A DNA stretch of 64,000 nt from NCBI RefSeq assembly GCF_000688335.1, contig NZ_JHZX01000001.1:1426001-1490000 (forward strand). The letters run 5' to 3'. Both the position numbers and the translations under genes were made by a program. This document shows positions 8,216 to 17,756 of the stretch, in pieces. The notes beneath the pieces were generated by a model. That model was not told the origin of the DNA. It did no database searches and worked only from the letters and a program-made list of their open reading frames with translations. This stretch comes from Sediminibacter sp. Hel_I_10. Its GTDB lineage: Bacteria; Bacteroidota; Bacteroidia; Flavobacteriales; Flavobacteriaceae. Position 1 is the stretch's first letter; each line of letters opens with the position of its first letter.

Positions 8216-9250
8216 CTACTGTTTTATAAATCTTTTTGTTTGAGAGGAAGCACCGGACTTCACAGTTATTAAATAAAGCCCACTGTTTAATTCTGAAATA
8301 TCTAATGTGTTATTTGATACATTATTTATCTCTAAAACTGTTTGGCCTATCGAATTGGTAATTGATACAGCTTCAATATCAGCATTTGATGTTAATTGAA
8401 TGAAATTAGTTGCAGGATTAGGACTTAAGAAAAAAGAAGCAATTTTATTATCCAGACTATTTACATTTAACAATGTATTTGAATCGGATGCCTTAACCAT
8501 AAAATTGTCAAATATCATTGATGATGATGTCGAATTTGGTTCTGCTGCGGTACTTCCTGAAAACGCAAAGAAATCAACTTCTGCAGGCGTATCAACAGCG
8601 ACATTTGTGTCCACACTTATAGGTCCATCAACAATTCCTGGTCCATCAATCAGAACCTCTCCGGTAGCCGAATTATAACTAAATCCGTAAGTCGAAAAAA
8701 CATCACTCGGAACAATAAGACCATCGCCAGCTGCAAGTGAATATCTAAAATTACCAGCACTCATTTGCCCTGCAGGAAAGCTATATGTTACAAGTGAGAT
8801 TTCATTTGTAGATTGATTTATCGTAATTCCAGCGAGTACCTTAGTGTAGGTAGCGTCATATACATAAATCCCAAAATTATTTTTACTTTCTGAGCCTAAT
8901 CCACCCGGATTTACCGAAAATTCTACCTCTAGGATATCATTCCCAGATGTTCTTGCAGCCCAGGCAGTGGCGAACCCATCATTCCAAGCAAATGAACCAC
9001 CATCATTGCCGTTTGGACCTGTAAGTTCAAAACCGTTAGAGCTGTTATCACCAGTTGAGACAATTTGTAAAGCAGCCTCAGTCTGATTTGTAGTAGTTGT
9101 GCCTGCTTCACCATTATCTGGAAGTGTTACCCAAGTAGATTGTCCAGTAATATTTCCAATTGTTAATCCGTTGAAGCTCTCTGATCTAATGGATTGGGAA
9201 AAAGTTAATAATGGCAGAGCCAATAATGAGAAAAGTAATTTTTTTTTCAT
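8216..9250 (-). CDS. Secreted protein with T9SS type A sorting domain
   Basis: A signal peptide (KKKLLFSLLALPLLTFSQ) is followed by about 240 residues rich in Asn, Ser and Thr with beta-strand character and no family I can name. The C-terminal ~75 residues are a type IX secretion sorting domain: SPNPATNFIQL, then ITNSIGQTVLEI, GLYLITVKSG and the basic tail TKRFIKQ. The protein is therefore exported across the outer membrane and probably surface-attached. I place the start at the ATG of MKKKLLF and not at a TTG seven codons upstream, because it gives a normal signal peptide. Confidence 0.8.
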   Translation of the reverse strand: MKKKLLFSLLALPLLTFSQSIRSESFNGLTIGNITGQSTWVTLPDNGEAGTTTTNQTEAALQIVSTGDNSSNGFELTGPNGNDGGSFAWNDGFATAWAARTSGNDILEVEFSVNPGGLGSESKNNFGIYVYDATYTKVLAGITINQSTNEISLVTYSFPAGQMSAGNFRYSLAAGDGLIVPSDVFSTYGFSYNSATGEVLIDGPGIVDGPISVDTNVAVDTPAEVDFFAFSGSTAAEPNSTSSSMIFDNFMVKASDSNTLLNVNSLDNKIASFFLSPNPATNFIQLTSNADIEAVSITNSIGQTVLEINNVSNNTLDISELNSGLYLITVKSGASSQTKRFIKQ

Positions 9251-9319
9251 AATATAAAATTTTAAGTTCAAGCGTGAAAATAATATTTTATATATTAATA
9301 GAAGAATAAAAAATATGTT

Positions 9320-10360
9320 TTAACTTTTGTTTGCTAACTGACCGCAAGCTGCATCGATGTCCTTGCCTCTAGATCTTCTCACCGTTACGGTAATATGATT
9401 GACTTCTAAAATAGCCACGTACATATCAATAGCTTTAGAATGGGCTTGCTGAAACTCGCCATCATCTATGGGGTTGTATTCAATAAGATTCACCTTGCTT
9501 GGTGCAAACTTACAAAATGCCACTAAAGCCTCTGCATCGGTTTGTGTGTCATTAATGCCATCCCAAACAATATATTCATAGGTAATTCTATTTCTGGTTT
9601 TTGAATACCAATACTCTAGAGCTTCCCTTAAATCTTTTAGAGGAAAAGTAGCATTAAAGGGCATGATAGATGTCCTTATGTCATCTATAGCAGAGTGCAG
9701 AGACACCGCTAAGTTGAATTTCACCTCGTCATCAGCCATTTTCTTAATCATCTTAGGCACACCAGAGGTTGAGACCGTAATGCGTTTGGGAGACATGCCC
9801 AATCCTTCTTCCGAAGTAATTTTTTCTATAGATTTTAAAACATTGTTATAATTCATGAGCGGCTCTCCCATACCCATAAATACAATATTGCTCAAAGGCC
9901 TATCAAAATAAAGTCGGCTCTCATTATCTATAGCAACGACTTGATCATAAATTTCATCTGGATTAAGATTGCGCATTCGCTTTAATCTGGAGGTCGCACA
10001 AAATCTACAATCTAAACTGCATCCTACTTGACTAGAAACGCACGCCGTAGTTCTGGTTTTGGTGGGAATCAAGACAGATTCTACCGTAAGTCCATCGTGA
10101 AGCTTCACTGCATTTTTAACCGTACCATCTGAGCTACGCTGCATTTGATCTACCTTAATATGGTTGATCACAAAGTTATCTTGCAACATTTGTCTGGTTT
10201 CTTTAGACACATTGGTCATGTCCTCGAAACTATGGGCTCCCTTTTTCCACAGCCATTCATAAACTTGATTGCCGCGAAATGGCTTTTCTCCAACCGTCGT
10301 AAAAAACTCCCGAAGTTGTTCCTTTGTCAATGCCCGTATGTCTTTCTTTTTCACTTCCAT
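9320..10360 (-). CDS. rlmN: 23S rRNA (adenine2503-C2)/tRNA (adenine37-C2) methyltransferase RlmN
   Basis: Radical-SAM methyltransferase acting on A2503 of 23S rRNA and A37 of some tRNAs. The iron-sulfur ligands are in CSLDCRFC; the SAM-binding phrase GMGEPLMNY follows. The two methyl-carrying cysteines are the one in TACVSSQVG and the one in DAACGQLA at the C terminus. Start chosen at the ATG of MEVKKKDIRALTK; an upstream TTG 18 codons earlier adds residues not typical of the family. A TACTTTTG element lies 7 bases upstream of this ATG, consistent with an almost leaderless mRNA. Confidence 0.95.
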   Translation of the reverse strand: MEVKKKDIRALTKEQLREFFTTVGEKPFRGNQVYEWLWKKGAHSFEDMTNVSKETRQMLQDNFVINHIKVDQMQRSSDGTVKNAVKLHDGLTVESVLIPTKTRTTACVSSQVGCSLDCRFCATSRLKRMRNLNPDEIYDQVVAIDNESRLYFDRPLSNIVFMGMGEPLMNYNNVLKSIEKITSEEGLGMSPKRITVSTSGVPKMIKKMADDEVKFNLAVSLHSAIDDIRTSIMPFNATFPLKDLREALEYWYSKTRNRITYEYIVWDGINDTQTDAEALVAFCKFAPSKVNLIEYNPIDDGEFQQAHSKAIDMYVAILEVNHITVTVRRSRGKDIDAACGQLANKS

Positions 10361-10367
10361 AGAATTG

Positions 10368-10375
10368 CAAAAGTA
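10368..10375 (-). promoter_or_regulatory. Candidate Bacteroidota -7 promoter element for rlmN
   Basis: TACTTTTG matches the TAnnTTTG -7 consensus of Bacteroidota promoters and stands directly before the chosen rlmN start. No good TTG -33 element was found at the usual spacing, so the call is tentative. Confidence 0.35.
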
Positions 10376-10430
10376 ATTAAAGGTTTTCTTATTTAAGACT
10401 TTAGTCTGTTTCAATTCTCAAGGAACAATA

Positions 10431-10460
10431 AAGCCCTGTCATATTTGACAAGGCTTTTTT
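10431..10460 (-). terminator. Hairpin after queA, possible weak terminator
   Basis: Arms AAGCCCTGTCA (10431-10441) and TGACAAGGCTT (10446-10456) pair with one C-A mismatch around a four-base loop. The better T run is on the plus strand, while the adjacent genes are on the minus strand (queA ends 28 bases away), where the tail is only CTTTATTGTT. Confidence 0.5.
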
Positions 10461-10487
10461 GAATATCTATTTTGAAACTTTATAAAC

Positions 10488-11537
10488 TTATATAATCAAC
10501 ATGGCGTCACCATAGGTATAGAAGCGGTATTTTTCTTTCACCGCCTCTTCATAAGCTCTCTTTACAAAATCATGACCTGCAAAAGCTGAAGTCATCATAA
10601 GTAAAGTTGATTTTGGTGTATGAAAATTAGTGATCATTGAATTGGCAATGCTAAATTCATATGGAGGGAAGATAAACTTATTGGTCCATCCAGAAAATTC
10701 ATTAAGCGTTCCACTAGAGGATACTGAACTTTCAATAGTTCTCATCGCTGTAGTTCCTACCGCACAAACACGTCTTTTTTCTTTTATACCTCTATTGATA
10801 ATATCGGTAGCCTGCTTATTGATAATGATTTCTTCACTATCCATTTTATGCTTAGACAAATCTTCTACCTCAACTGGATTAAAAGTGCCTAACCCAACGT
10901 GCAAAGTGACCTCTGGCAAATGAACACCTTTTATTTCTAAACGCTTTAATAAGTGTTTTGAAAAATGCAACCCTGCTGTTGGCGCTGCTACAGCTCCTTC
11001 GTTTTTAGCAAATATGGTTTGGTAACGTTCCTCATCTTCAGGCTCGACTTCTCTTTTGATATATTTTGGTAAAGGGGTCTCTCCTAGCTCCGTCAATTTA
11101 CGACGAAACTCGGTGTAAGATCCATCGTATAAGAAACGTAAGGTACGACCTCTAGAGGTGGTGTTATCAATAACTTCGGCCACCAAAGTTTCATCTTCGC
11201 CAAAGTATAATTTATTACCTATTCTTATTTTACGTGCCGGATCCACCAATACATCCCAAAGACGCTGCTCTTCATTAAGTTCTCTTAACAAGAATACCTC
11301 AATTCTTGCTCCGGTTTTTTCTTTATTACCAAAAAGTCTTGCAGGAAACACCTTGGTGTTATTCAAGATCATCACATCTCCTTCATCAAAATAATCAATA
11401 ATATCCTTGAAGAGTTTATGCTCTATGGTTTGATCTTTTCTGTTCAAAACCATCAAACGGGACTCATCTCTGATATCTGATGGTCGCTCGGCCAATAATT
11501 CTTCTGGAAGTTTAAAATTGAAGTGTGATAATTTCAT
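10488..11537 (-). CDS. queA: tRNA preQ1(34) S-adenosylmethionine ribosyltransferase-isomerase QueA
   Basis: Transfers and isomerises the ribose of SAM onto preQ1 at tRNA position 34, giving epoxyqueuosine. The 349-aa length is normal. Family phrases include [14 protein letters not shown] and [13 protein letters not shown] near the N terminus, [13 protein letters not shown] in the middle and [20 protein letters not shown] near the C terminus. No other queuosine genes lie nearby. Confidence 0.95.
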   Translation of the reverse strand: MKLSHFNFKLPEELLAERPSDIRDESRLMVLNRKDQTIEHKLFKDIIDYFDEGDVMILNNTKVFPARLFGNKEKTGARIEVFLLRELNEEQRLWDVLVDPARKIRIGNKLYFGEDETLVAEVIDNTTSRGRTLRFLYDGSYTEFRRKLTELGETPLPKYIKREVEPEDEERYQTIFAKNEGAVAAPTAGLHFSKHLLKRLEIKGVHLPEVTLHVGLGTFNPVEVEDLSKHKMDSEEIIINKQATDIINRGIKEKRRVCAVGTTAMRTIESSVSSSGTLNEFSGWTNKFIFPPYEFSIANSMITNFHTPKSTLLMMTSAFAGHDFVKRAYEEAVKEKYRFYTYGDAMLII

Positions 11538-11610
11538 CTGTTCTTTATTATATTTTGAGTTTGCAAATATACAATCTCAAAGTAGGCGTTGTCAAGTAAA
11601 TAGGCTTATT

Positions 11611-12837
11611 TTATTGGGATATTTTAAATCCGAGTGTTTTTAGGTCTTCCCAAAAGGTGGGATAAGACTTCGAAACGACATGGGCGTCGGCAATGGTAAT
11701 GTCTGTTTTTAGAGCCAAAGGCGCAAAAGCCATTGCCATTCTATGGTCGTTATAGGTATCAATACTAACGTTATTTTTAAGACTTTTTGTGCTTTCCAAA
11801 TGCAAACGATCTTCTGACGTTGTCACAAGGCCTCCTAATTTTTCGATCTCAATTTTTAGGGCTTCCAAACGATCAGTTTCTTTGATCTTTAGGGTGTGCA
11901 AACCCGTAAGCGTACAGGATTTTCCAAGTCCAAGACAAGTCACCGCAATAGTTTGCGCGATGTCTGGCGCCTTATTTAAATCGATACTTATGGTTTCTTT
12001 TATGGCTTCGGAAATTTTCTTGATATTCATATTTCCGTCGTTAAACTGAGTTTCAACACCAAACTGCCGGTAGAGTTTTGAAAGCACAGCATCACCTTGT
12101 AATGAGGTCTGTTTATAGGCAGACAACTGGATCTCGGCACCCACAGCACTCATAGCGATAATGCTATAAAAATAAGAGGCAGAGGACCAATCGGACTCCA
12201 CGGTGAGCGTTTGCGGCGCTATCTTTGAGTTTTGCGGTGCTATCGTTATGGTTTGTGATTCAAAGGCCGTTGTGACGCCGATATCATTGAGCAAACTCAA
12301 CGTCATCTCTATATAAGGAATAGAGGTGATTTTACCCGCCAAGGTCAATTCTAATCCGTTTGGTAAACTTGGCGCTATGAGTAAAAGTGCAGAAATATAC
12401 TGGCTACTCACATTTGCGTTTAAAGCCACCTTATGCTTTGTAAACGCTTTTCCTTTGATTTTTAATGGAGGGCATCCCTGTGTTTCTAAATATGAAATTT
12501 CGGCCCCTAATTCTACCAAGGCATCTACTAAAATTTCTATAGGCCGCTCTTTCATTCTTGCAGAACCTGTTAAAACCACCTCACTGCCATCTTTTGATGC
12601 AAAATAGGCGGTTAAAAAACGCATGGCAGTACCAGCATGGTGAATATCGATAAGCGCGCCTTTAGAGTTAAGTGCCTTTTGCATGACTTCAGAATCGTCT
12701 GAATTGGAGCAGTTCTCAATATGCAATTCTGGAAATTGCGCTTGTAGCAACAAAAGCCGATTAGACTCACTTTTTGAACCGGTAATGGTAAGTTTTGAGT
12801 ACGATGAAATGGATGATTTTTTAAGCTTGACGGTCAT
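11611..12837 (-). CDS. aroA: 3-phosphoshikimate 1-carboxyvinyltransferase (EPSP synthase)
   Basis: Sixth step of the shikimate pathway: shikimate-3-phosphate plus PEP to EPSP. The N-terminal substrate loop reads GSKSESNR; AGTAMRFLTAYFA, ESDWSSASYF and NDHRMAMAFAPLAL are the usual active-site segments. At 408 aa it is shorter than enterobacterial enzymes (about 427). It is separated by 11 kb from the Phe/Tyr operon that uses its product through chorismate, and no regulatory leader is seen before it. Confidence 0.95.
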   Translation of the reverse strand: MTVKLKKSSISSYSKLTITGSKSESNRLLLLQAQFPELHIENCSNSDDSEVMQKALNSKGALIDIHHAGTAMRFLTAYFASKDGSEVVLTGSARMKERPIEILVDALVELGAEISYLETQGCPPLKIKGKAFTKHKVALNANVSSQYISALLLIAPSLPNGLELTLAGKITSIPYIEMTLSLLNDIGVTTAFESQTITIAPQNSKIAPQTLTVESDWSSASYFYSIIAMSAVGAEIQLSAYKQTSLQGDAVLSKLYRQFGVETQFNDGNMNIKKISEAIKETISIDLNKAPDIAQTIAVTCLGLGKSCTLTGLHTLKIKETDRLEALKIEIEKLGGLVTTSEDRLHLESTKSLKNNVSIDTYNDHRMAMAFAPLALKTDITIADAHVVSKSYPTFWEDLKTLGFKISQ

Positions 12838-12875
12838 ATGTTGATAAAAGTTCTGGTAAGCGAGAGATTTATAAT

Positions 12876-13202
12876 CTACTTTAACTTTTGGTTATTGTGA
12901 TGTCTATCATGATCGCGCTTGGTCTTCAAATCTAATTTTTTATCGAAAGCCTCCTGAAGATCAATACCGGTTTGATTGGCCAAACATAGCACCACGAACA
13001 TGACATCTGCGAGTTCCTCGCCAAGGTCTTTGTTCTTATCGCTTTCTTTTTCGCTCTGTTCTCCATAACGGCGTGCTATAATTCTAGCGACCTCTCCCAC
13101 CTCTTCGGTAAGTTGTGCCATATTGGTAAGCTCGTTAAAATAGCGAACCCCATGGGCTTTAATCCAATCATCGACGTCTTTTTGAGCGTTTTGTATCTGC
13201 AT
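12876..13202 (-). CDS. MazG-like nucleotide pyrophosphohydrolase
   Basis: A 108-aa all-helical NTP pyrophosphohydrolase of the MazG/dCTPase superfamily. The metal-binding acidic pairs are LTEEVGEVAR and DLGEELADVMFV, the E-x2-E and E-x2-D signatures. Such single-domain enzymes hydrolyse nucleoside triphosphates to monophosphates; substrate unknown. It ends 39 bases before aroA and begins 3 bases after the preceding transglutaminase-like gene, so it may be co-transcribed with both. Confidence 0.85.
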   Translation of the reverse strand: MQIQNAQKDVDDWIKAHGVRYFNELTNMAQLTEEVGEVARIIARRYGEQSEKESDKNKDLGEELADVMFVVLCLANQTGIDLQEAFDKKLDLKTKRDHDRHHNNQKLK

Positions 13203-13205
13203 AAT

Positions 13206-15152
13206 TTAGGCTTTTGACAAAATTACTTGTTCTGCCTGTTTGTTAACCATATAATCGAAAAATTGTTTCAAAAAATCATATTTTGTTGCTGCAATCATCG
13301 GTTTTGTGATTTCATAGTTCACCATTAATTCAATGATATTCCCTTTAGATTGGGTCATAAACTTAAATTCCCCTAAGCCATCTGGCAATTGAACCACTGC
13401 ATTGTCTGGTAACGTCTCTACTTTATATGACTCTGGAATAGATATTTTTATGCTAAATTTTTCACTTTTGGCTACTCCAAAATCAATTGGATATGCTCTA
13501 ATGTCTTCCTTAAAAGGATTTGACTCCATTGCAAAAAGCAAGAAGGGTCTGAAATACATTTTGCCTGAAGTTCTTTCAACGAGATGGTCTGCCTCAAAAT
13601 TAAAAGATTCGAGCACAAAACCTTCATGGGTATCTGTATTTTGACTCTCAAAATCTGTAATCTCTATATCGTGATACTCGCTTTCAGCGTTAGAAATATA
13701 AGTGTCTAAATCTGCTTCTTTAAATTTGTTTCTATACTCATATGCTGCGTGATTCTTATATCTCGATCTAATTGAGCCTTTTATTTCTCCTGCTTCATTT
13801 AGATCAAATTGAGCCATATGAAAACTATTAGATTGCTCTGGGTGCTGAATATCAATTTTTTTCCAAACCTGTTTGTTATTGTTAATATAAATGCCTTCCC
13901 AATTATAATCTTTTATAGGAAGAATATTGATATCGCTAAACTCATCTGTGGCATCCATGAAAAATTGATCATCACCAATTTGCGCATGCGCAATTACATA
14001 ATTAAGTCTCTCTATAGTTGGAAAAAAAGGAATGAGATTGTCTTTAGTACTTATCACTAAAGGATTGGCATCGATACCTGCATAGCGCAACATAGCTACC
14101 AATAAGAGATTTAAGTCGGCAACATTACCTGTTTTCTCCTTTAAGGTCTTTCTAATACCATTATAAAAGTTCTTACCGTCGATCTCATTCCATTTGATGT
14201 TTGATTTCACATAATTAAAGATGATTCTCATCTTATCTTTTGGATTAGAAGATGTGTCTTTCAACAACAATTCTACCTCATCATCAAATGAATTGGTCTT
14301 GTCTAATTGTTTCTTATAGTCATCTGAACTTCCTATGGTAGAGGCAACATCCTTCCATGAATGTGCATAGTTTTTAAAAAATTGTGGTAGTTCAACTGAA
14401 ATGAGCTCGAACATCACGCCAGCCCTATAATTATTAATATCATCAACATAGGATTCGTCCTTCATAGAGGGTACATTGTTCAACATGTATTTCTTTATGT
14501 TGACCTCCCACCCCAAACGATGGTCCATCTCAATAGAGTTCTCTGGATAAAAAGCGATATATCCTTTCTGAGCCGCTCGAAACTTAAATCCCTTTGGTGT
14601 TCTAATTTCAGCTTCCAATCTTTTGACAGGTATATCATATTGAAACTGTAATGGGTTTATATTCCAAATATAAGGTGATCTAATCTCGTATTTAAACTCA
14701 ATTACAGAGCCCTCCTTCACATTGGGCATCGTGAATTTCACCTGCTTATAACTATAATTGATTTTGTTTTCAAAAATTTGATCTTTGTCCAATTTCGTCT
14801 CCAAAATTTCACCGTCTTCCAAATTGTAGGTGTAAGCCTTGATCTTACTTACTGTCTCGTTAGAACTTCCATTAACATAAAGATTGATCTGCTCGGTCGC
14901 ATAATTAAACCCTTCCTTATCATATATTTTAATGCGTTCATGTACAGTGGTCACTAGAGAACTAACCCCATTTCTAAGATTAAAGTAGGTTTTTTGACGC
15001 TTATAGAGCATTACAGCATTGGCAGATTGGTCTGGAGCATAACTTTGTTCTTCAAGCTCTTTTAAAGAGACCTCTCCGAATTCAATCTCCTGAGCATGAA
15101 CACTATTCAACCAAAAAATTGATAAAAACAGGAGTAGATACAAACTTTTCAT
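13206..15152 (-). CDS. DUF3857/transglutaminase-like protein lacking the catalytic cysteine
   Basis: A 648-aa secreted protein with a signal peptide (to about residue 20, VHAQ), an N-terminal DUF3857 beta domain (about 50-210), a transglutaminase-fold domain (about 290-410) and a C-terminal DUF3858-like beta region. In the transglutaminase core the catalytic Cys is replaced: the motif reads KTGNVADLN with Val344, whereas the His (389) and Asp (400) positions are kept. It is likely inactive as a protease or transglutaminase and may bind a partner or substrate. It lies one base from its active-looking paralogue upstream, so the pair is an operon. Confidence 0.8.
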   Translation of the reverse strand: MKSLYLLLFLSIFWLNSVHAQEIEFGEVSLKELEEQSYAPDQSANAVMLYKRQKTYFNLRNGVSSLVTTVHERIKIYDKEGFNYATEQINLYVNGSSNETVSKIKAYTYNLEDGEILETKLDKDQIFENKINYSYKQVKFTMPNVKEGSVIEFKYEIRSPYIWNINPLQFQYDIPVKRLEAEIRTPKGFKFRAAQKGYIAFYPENSIEMDHRLGWEVNIKKYMLNNVPSMKDESYVDDINNYRAGVMFELISVELPQFFKNYAHSWKDVASTIGSSDDYKKQLDKTNSFDDEVELLLKDTSSNPKDKMRIIFNYVKSNIKWNEIDGKNFYNGIRKTLKEKTGNVADLNLLLVAMLRYAGIDANPLVISTKDNLIPFFPTIERLNYVIAHAQIGDDQFFMDATDEFSDINILPIKDYNWEGIYINNNKQVWKKIDIQHPEQSNSFHMAQFDLNEAGEIKGSIRSRYKNHAAYEYRNKFKEADLDTYISNAESEYHDIEITDFESQNTDTHEGFVLESFNFEADHLVERTSGKMYFRPFLLFAMESNPFKEDIRAYPIDFGVAKSEKFSIKISIPESYKVETLPDNAVVQLPDGLGEFKFMTQSKGNIIELMVNYEITKPMIAATKYDFLKQFFDYMVNKQAEQVILSKA

Positions 15153-15153
15153 G

Positions 15154-17067
15154 CTATTTGGTTTTTTTTAAAACGATGATAGATGCGTCTTGCTTTGCTA
15201 CTTCTTTTTTAAAGTCTCTATATAATTTATAGTCTGACTTTAAATAGTTCCCTTCCTTAATCACCAATTTTCTTCTGTATACAATTTTGTTATTTTGAAG
15301 TTCATTTTCAATGGTGTATTCACCAAACTTTGAGTTGATGGTTAATTCATCTGGCATGGCTTCTACTTCAAAATCGGTAGGAATTTCGATTTCAAATTCG
15401 TCCTCGTCCAAATAACCTCGTTCTATAACTAAAGCTGTTTTTCTACTTCTATAGCGTTCTGGAATAGAAGTGTTTCTGTCAAAAATATTTGGGCTAAAAA
15501 TCAAGCGATCTCCACTTACTGATGCATATTTTGAAGCATTTAACTCAATGCTCTCCTTAAAGGCCACCGCTTCTTGGTCATTATTGAATTGGTTTGAAAC
15601 AATATCTAAGTTATTTAAATATCCCCAGTAATTCTTGTAATGTACCACTTGATCTTTATCAGAGTACCGTTCCACATAAAATCGGTTATCGTATTGAATA
15701 CCCTTTGTTTCAATATTTACTTTAGCCTTAATATGCCCTTCTGGACTTAGTGAAACTATGGCTTTGGTGTGTTGACTGTTTTCCACATCTTGATAGATGG
15801 TGGTTTTTAAAATCCTACTCTCTTCGGGCTTCACCATAAGCACCTTGCGGTTATCCGTAAAATCTCCTATAAAACCAAAGGGGTGAATTTGACTTGTACA
15901 ATCCAGCCAAATCATATCTTCTTCTTTAGGAATACCTAGGATAATGTGATTCCCTTGAGCCAAAGTTGCAAAATCATCCTCAAAATCTTCTATTTTTTTT
16001 CCAGACTCAACAATCGTGTAGTAAGATTCTATATCGGCAATTTTAAGTAGTGCTTGCGTGTAATTGGTCAAACCCTTACAGTCTCCATACTTTACTTGAT
16101 CTACTTCTAAGGCTGATATGGGCTGCACACCTCCAATACCTACCTGCACACTTATGTATCTAGTATTATCTTGTACAAATTGATAAACAATCTTTGCTTT
16201 TTCTATGGGGTCTTCAACACCTGCCGTTAAGCGTAATATTTCAGCCTTTGTTTGCTCTGTAACTTGGTCTCTGCCCTGAAGGAGCGCATCGTTTACCCAA
16301 TCTCCAAACTCCCTCCAATCTTTGGCATGACCATTAACGCCATTAAAATGAAAATTTTCAACGGCTGTGAGCACCTGAGGAGTAAAATGCGAAAGGCTTG
16401 GGCTCATTTCTTCAAATTTGAACGCGGGAAGGTTTTTTAAGCTATAGGAAAGAGAGGTCTCCTCATTGTTGCTTTCAACTTCAAATTCTTCAAAGTTCTT
16501 CTCTTTAAAGCGCAATCCCAACTGTGCCTCATCTATAACTATGTATCGACTTTCCTCTAAAGCAATATTGTATCCTTTAACAGGTCTCCAAGCATAAATA
16601 GCGGCCGTATTTGGCGTTTCAATCTCATAAGTAAACTTTACCGTATAGGGATATGAGCGTGGCGTGTAATCCATGTACAGCACTCTAGAATCTGAATAAA
16701 GGGTCCCGCCCGATACGGCGCTATGATCCAAAAAATCTCTTTTCTTTATTTTTTCAATCTCATTGCCCTTACTATCAAAAATTTCAGCCTCAATTTTTCT
16801 TATTTTTCTGAAATTATCATAGCCCACTGCGGCTCCCACGGCATCATCTCCATGCTCATTGAGAACAGTAATAATTCTAGTGCCCTCTATGGTCATTTTA
16901 ACTCGTGATTCTATATGAATCTTTAATTCATCAAGCCTCATAACAGCATTTGATCCAATAAGTAGTTCAAAGGGTATCGTTTCTGCGGAAAGCCGCTGTT
17001 CATCTTGAGACACAGCAATATGTGAAGCAAAGATTAAACAAAGTGTTAGGAGTAACTTTGCTTGCAT
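15154..17067 (-). CDS. DUF3857/transglutaminase-like protein with intact catalytic triad
   Basis: A 637-aa secreted protein with the same architecture as the next gene: signal peptide to about residue 20, DUF3857 domain, transglutaminase-like core and C-terminal beta region. Here the triad is complete: Cys330 in KYGDCKGL, His374 in GNHIIL and Asp389 in WLDCTS. Family members are common in Bacteroidota and almost none has a known substrate; a cysteine peptidase or amidase role in the periplasm is possible. Tandem duplication followed by loss of the active site in one copy is the simplest reading. Confidence 0.8.
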   Translation of the reverse strand: MQAKLLLTLCLIFASHIAVSQDEQRLSAETIPFELLIGSNAVMRLDELKIHIESRVKMTIEGTRIITVLNEHGDDAVGAAVGYDNFRKIRKIEAEIFDSKGNEIEKIKKRDFLDHSAVSGGTLYSDSRVLYMDYTPRSYPYTVKFTYEIETPNTAAIYAWRPVKGYNIALEESRYIVIDEAQLGLRFKEKNFEEFEVESNNEETSLSYSLKNLPAFKFEEMSPSLSHFTPQVLTAVENFHFNGVNGHAKDWREFGDWVNDALLQGRDQVTEQTKAEILRLTAGVEDPIEKAKIVYQFVQDNTRYISVQVGIGGVQPISALEVDQVKYGDCKGLTNYTQALLKIADIESYYTIVESGKKIEDFEDDFATLAQGNHIILGIPKEEDMIWLDCTSQIHPFGFIGDFTDNRKVLMVKPEESRILKTTIYQDVENSQHTKAIVSLSPEGHIKAKVNIETKGIQYDNRFYVERYSDKDQVVHYKNYWGYLNNLDIVSNQFNNDQEAVAFKESIELNASKYASVSGDRLIFSPNIFDRNTSIPERYRSRKTALVIERGYLDEDEFEIEIPTDFEVEAMPDELTINSKFGEYTIENELQNNKIVYRRKLVIKEGNYLKSDYKLYRDFKKEVAKQDASIIVLKKTK

Positions 17068-17216
17068 GATGTAGGAATTTAGTAGGTTTATCTTTCAAAA
17101 ATAGCAATATTATTGAAAGCACAAAATCTCCCTAAAAAATTCAATAATTTGATAAGAAGAATATTTTTAACATTAAACCGATTTATAGCGTTCTGAATTA
17201 TAGTTTTTTACAAACA

Positions 17217-17669
17217 CTAATCCCTTCTCTTCGTATCAATAATAATAGTCACCGGACCATCATTTATCAACGACACTTTCATATCGGCTCCAAACTCTCC
17301 AGTTTGTATCACTTTACCCATATCTAATTCCAATTGCTTCACGAAAGCTTCATAAAGCGGAATGGCAACCTCTGGCTTGGCCGCTAAATTATAACTTGGG
17401 CGGTGACCTTTCCTGGTGTTTGCATGAAGGGTAAACTGACTCACGACAATTACATCGCCATTGTTTTGTTTAATGGAATGATTCATGACGTCTTGCTCAT
17501 CTGGAAAAATACGGCAATTGACAATTTTATTAGAAAGCCATTTAATGTCTTCGTCTTGGTCATCAGCAACAATACCCAACAGTATTAATAGACCTGATGC
17601 TATTTCTGCTACTTGCTTACCCTCGATAGTAACCGATGCTTTTGAAACTCGCTGAAGAACCGCTTTCAA
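17217..17669 (-). CDS. dtd: D-aminoacyl-tRNA deacylase
   Basis: Removes D-amino acids (and glycine) wrongly loaded onto tRNA. The two conserved motifs are present: VVSQFTL in the middle and NDGPVT near the C terminus. Length (150 aa) is normal. The start is TTG; translation from it gives the family-typical KAVLQRVSKASV start and no ATG is available upstream in frame. Confidence 0.95.
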   Translation of the reverse strand: MKAVLQRVSKASVTIEGKQVAEIASGLLILLGIVADDQDEDIKWLSNKIVNCRIFPDEQDVMNHSIKQNNGDVIVVSQFTLHANTRKGHRPSYNLAAKPEVAIPLYEAFVKQLELDMGKVIQTGEFGADMKVSLINDGPVTIIIDTKRRD

Positions 17670-17756
17670 TTGTATGTGTATTTATAAATTCAACCTTAAT
17701 AGCATCAAAAATAGAGATTTGATGTGGGCTCAACGTATGCCTCTAAAAAAATTTTC

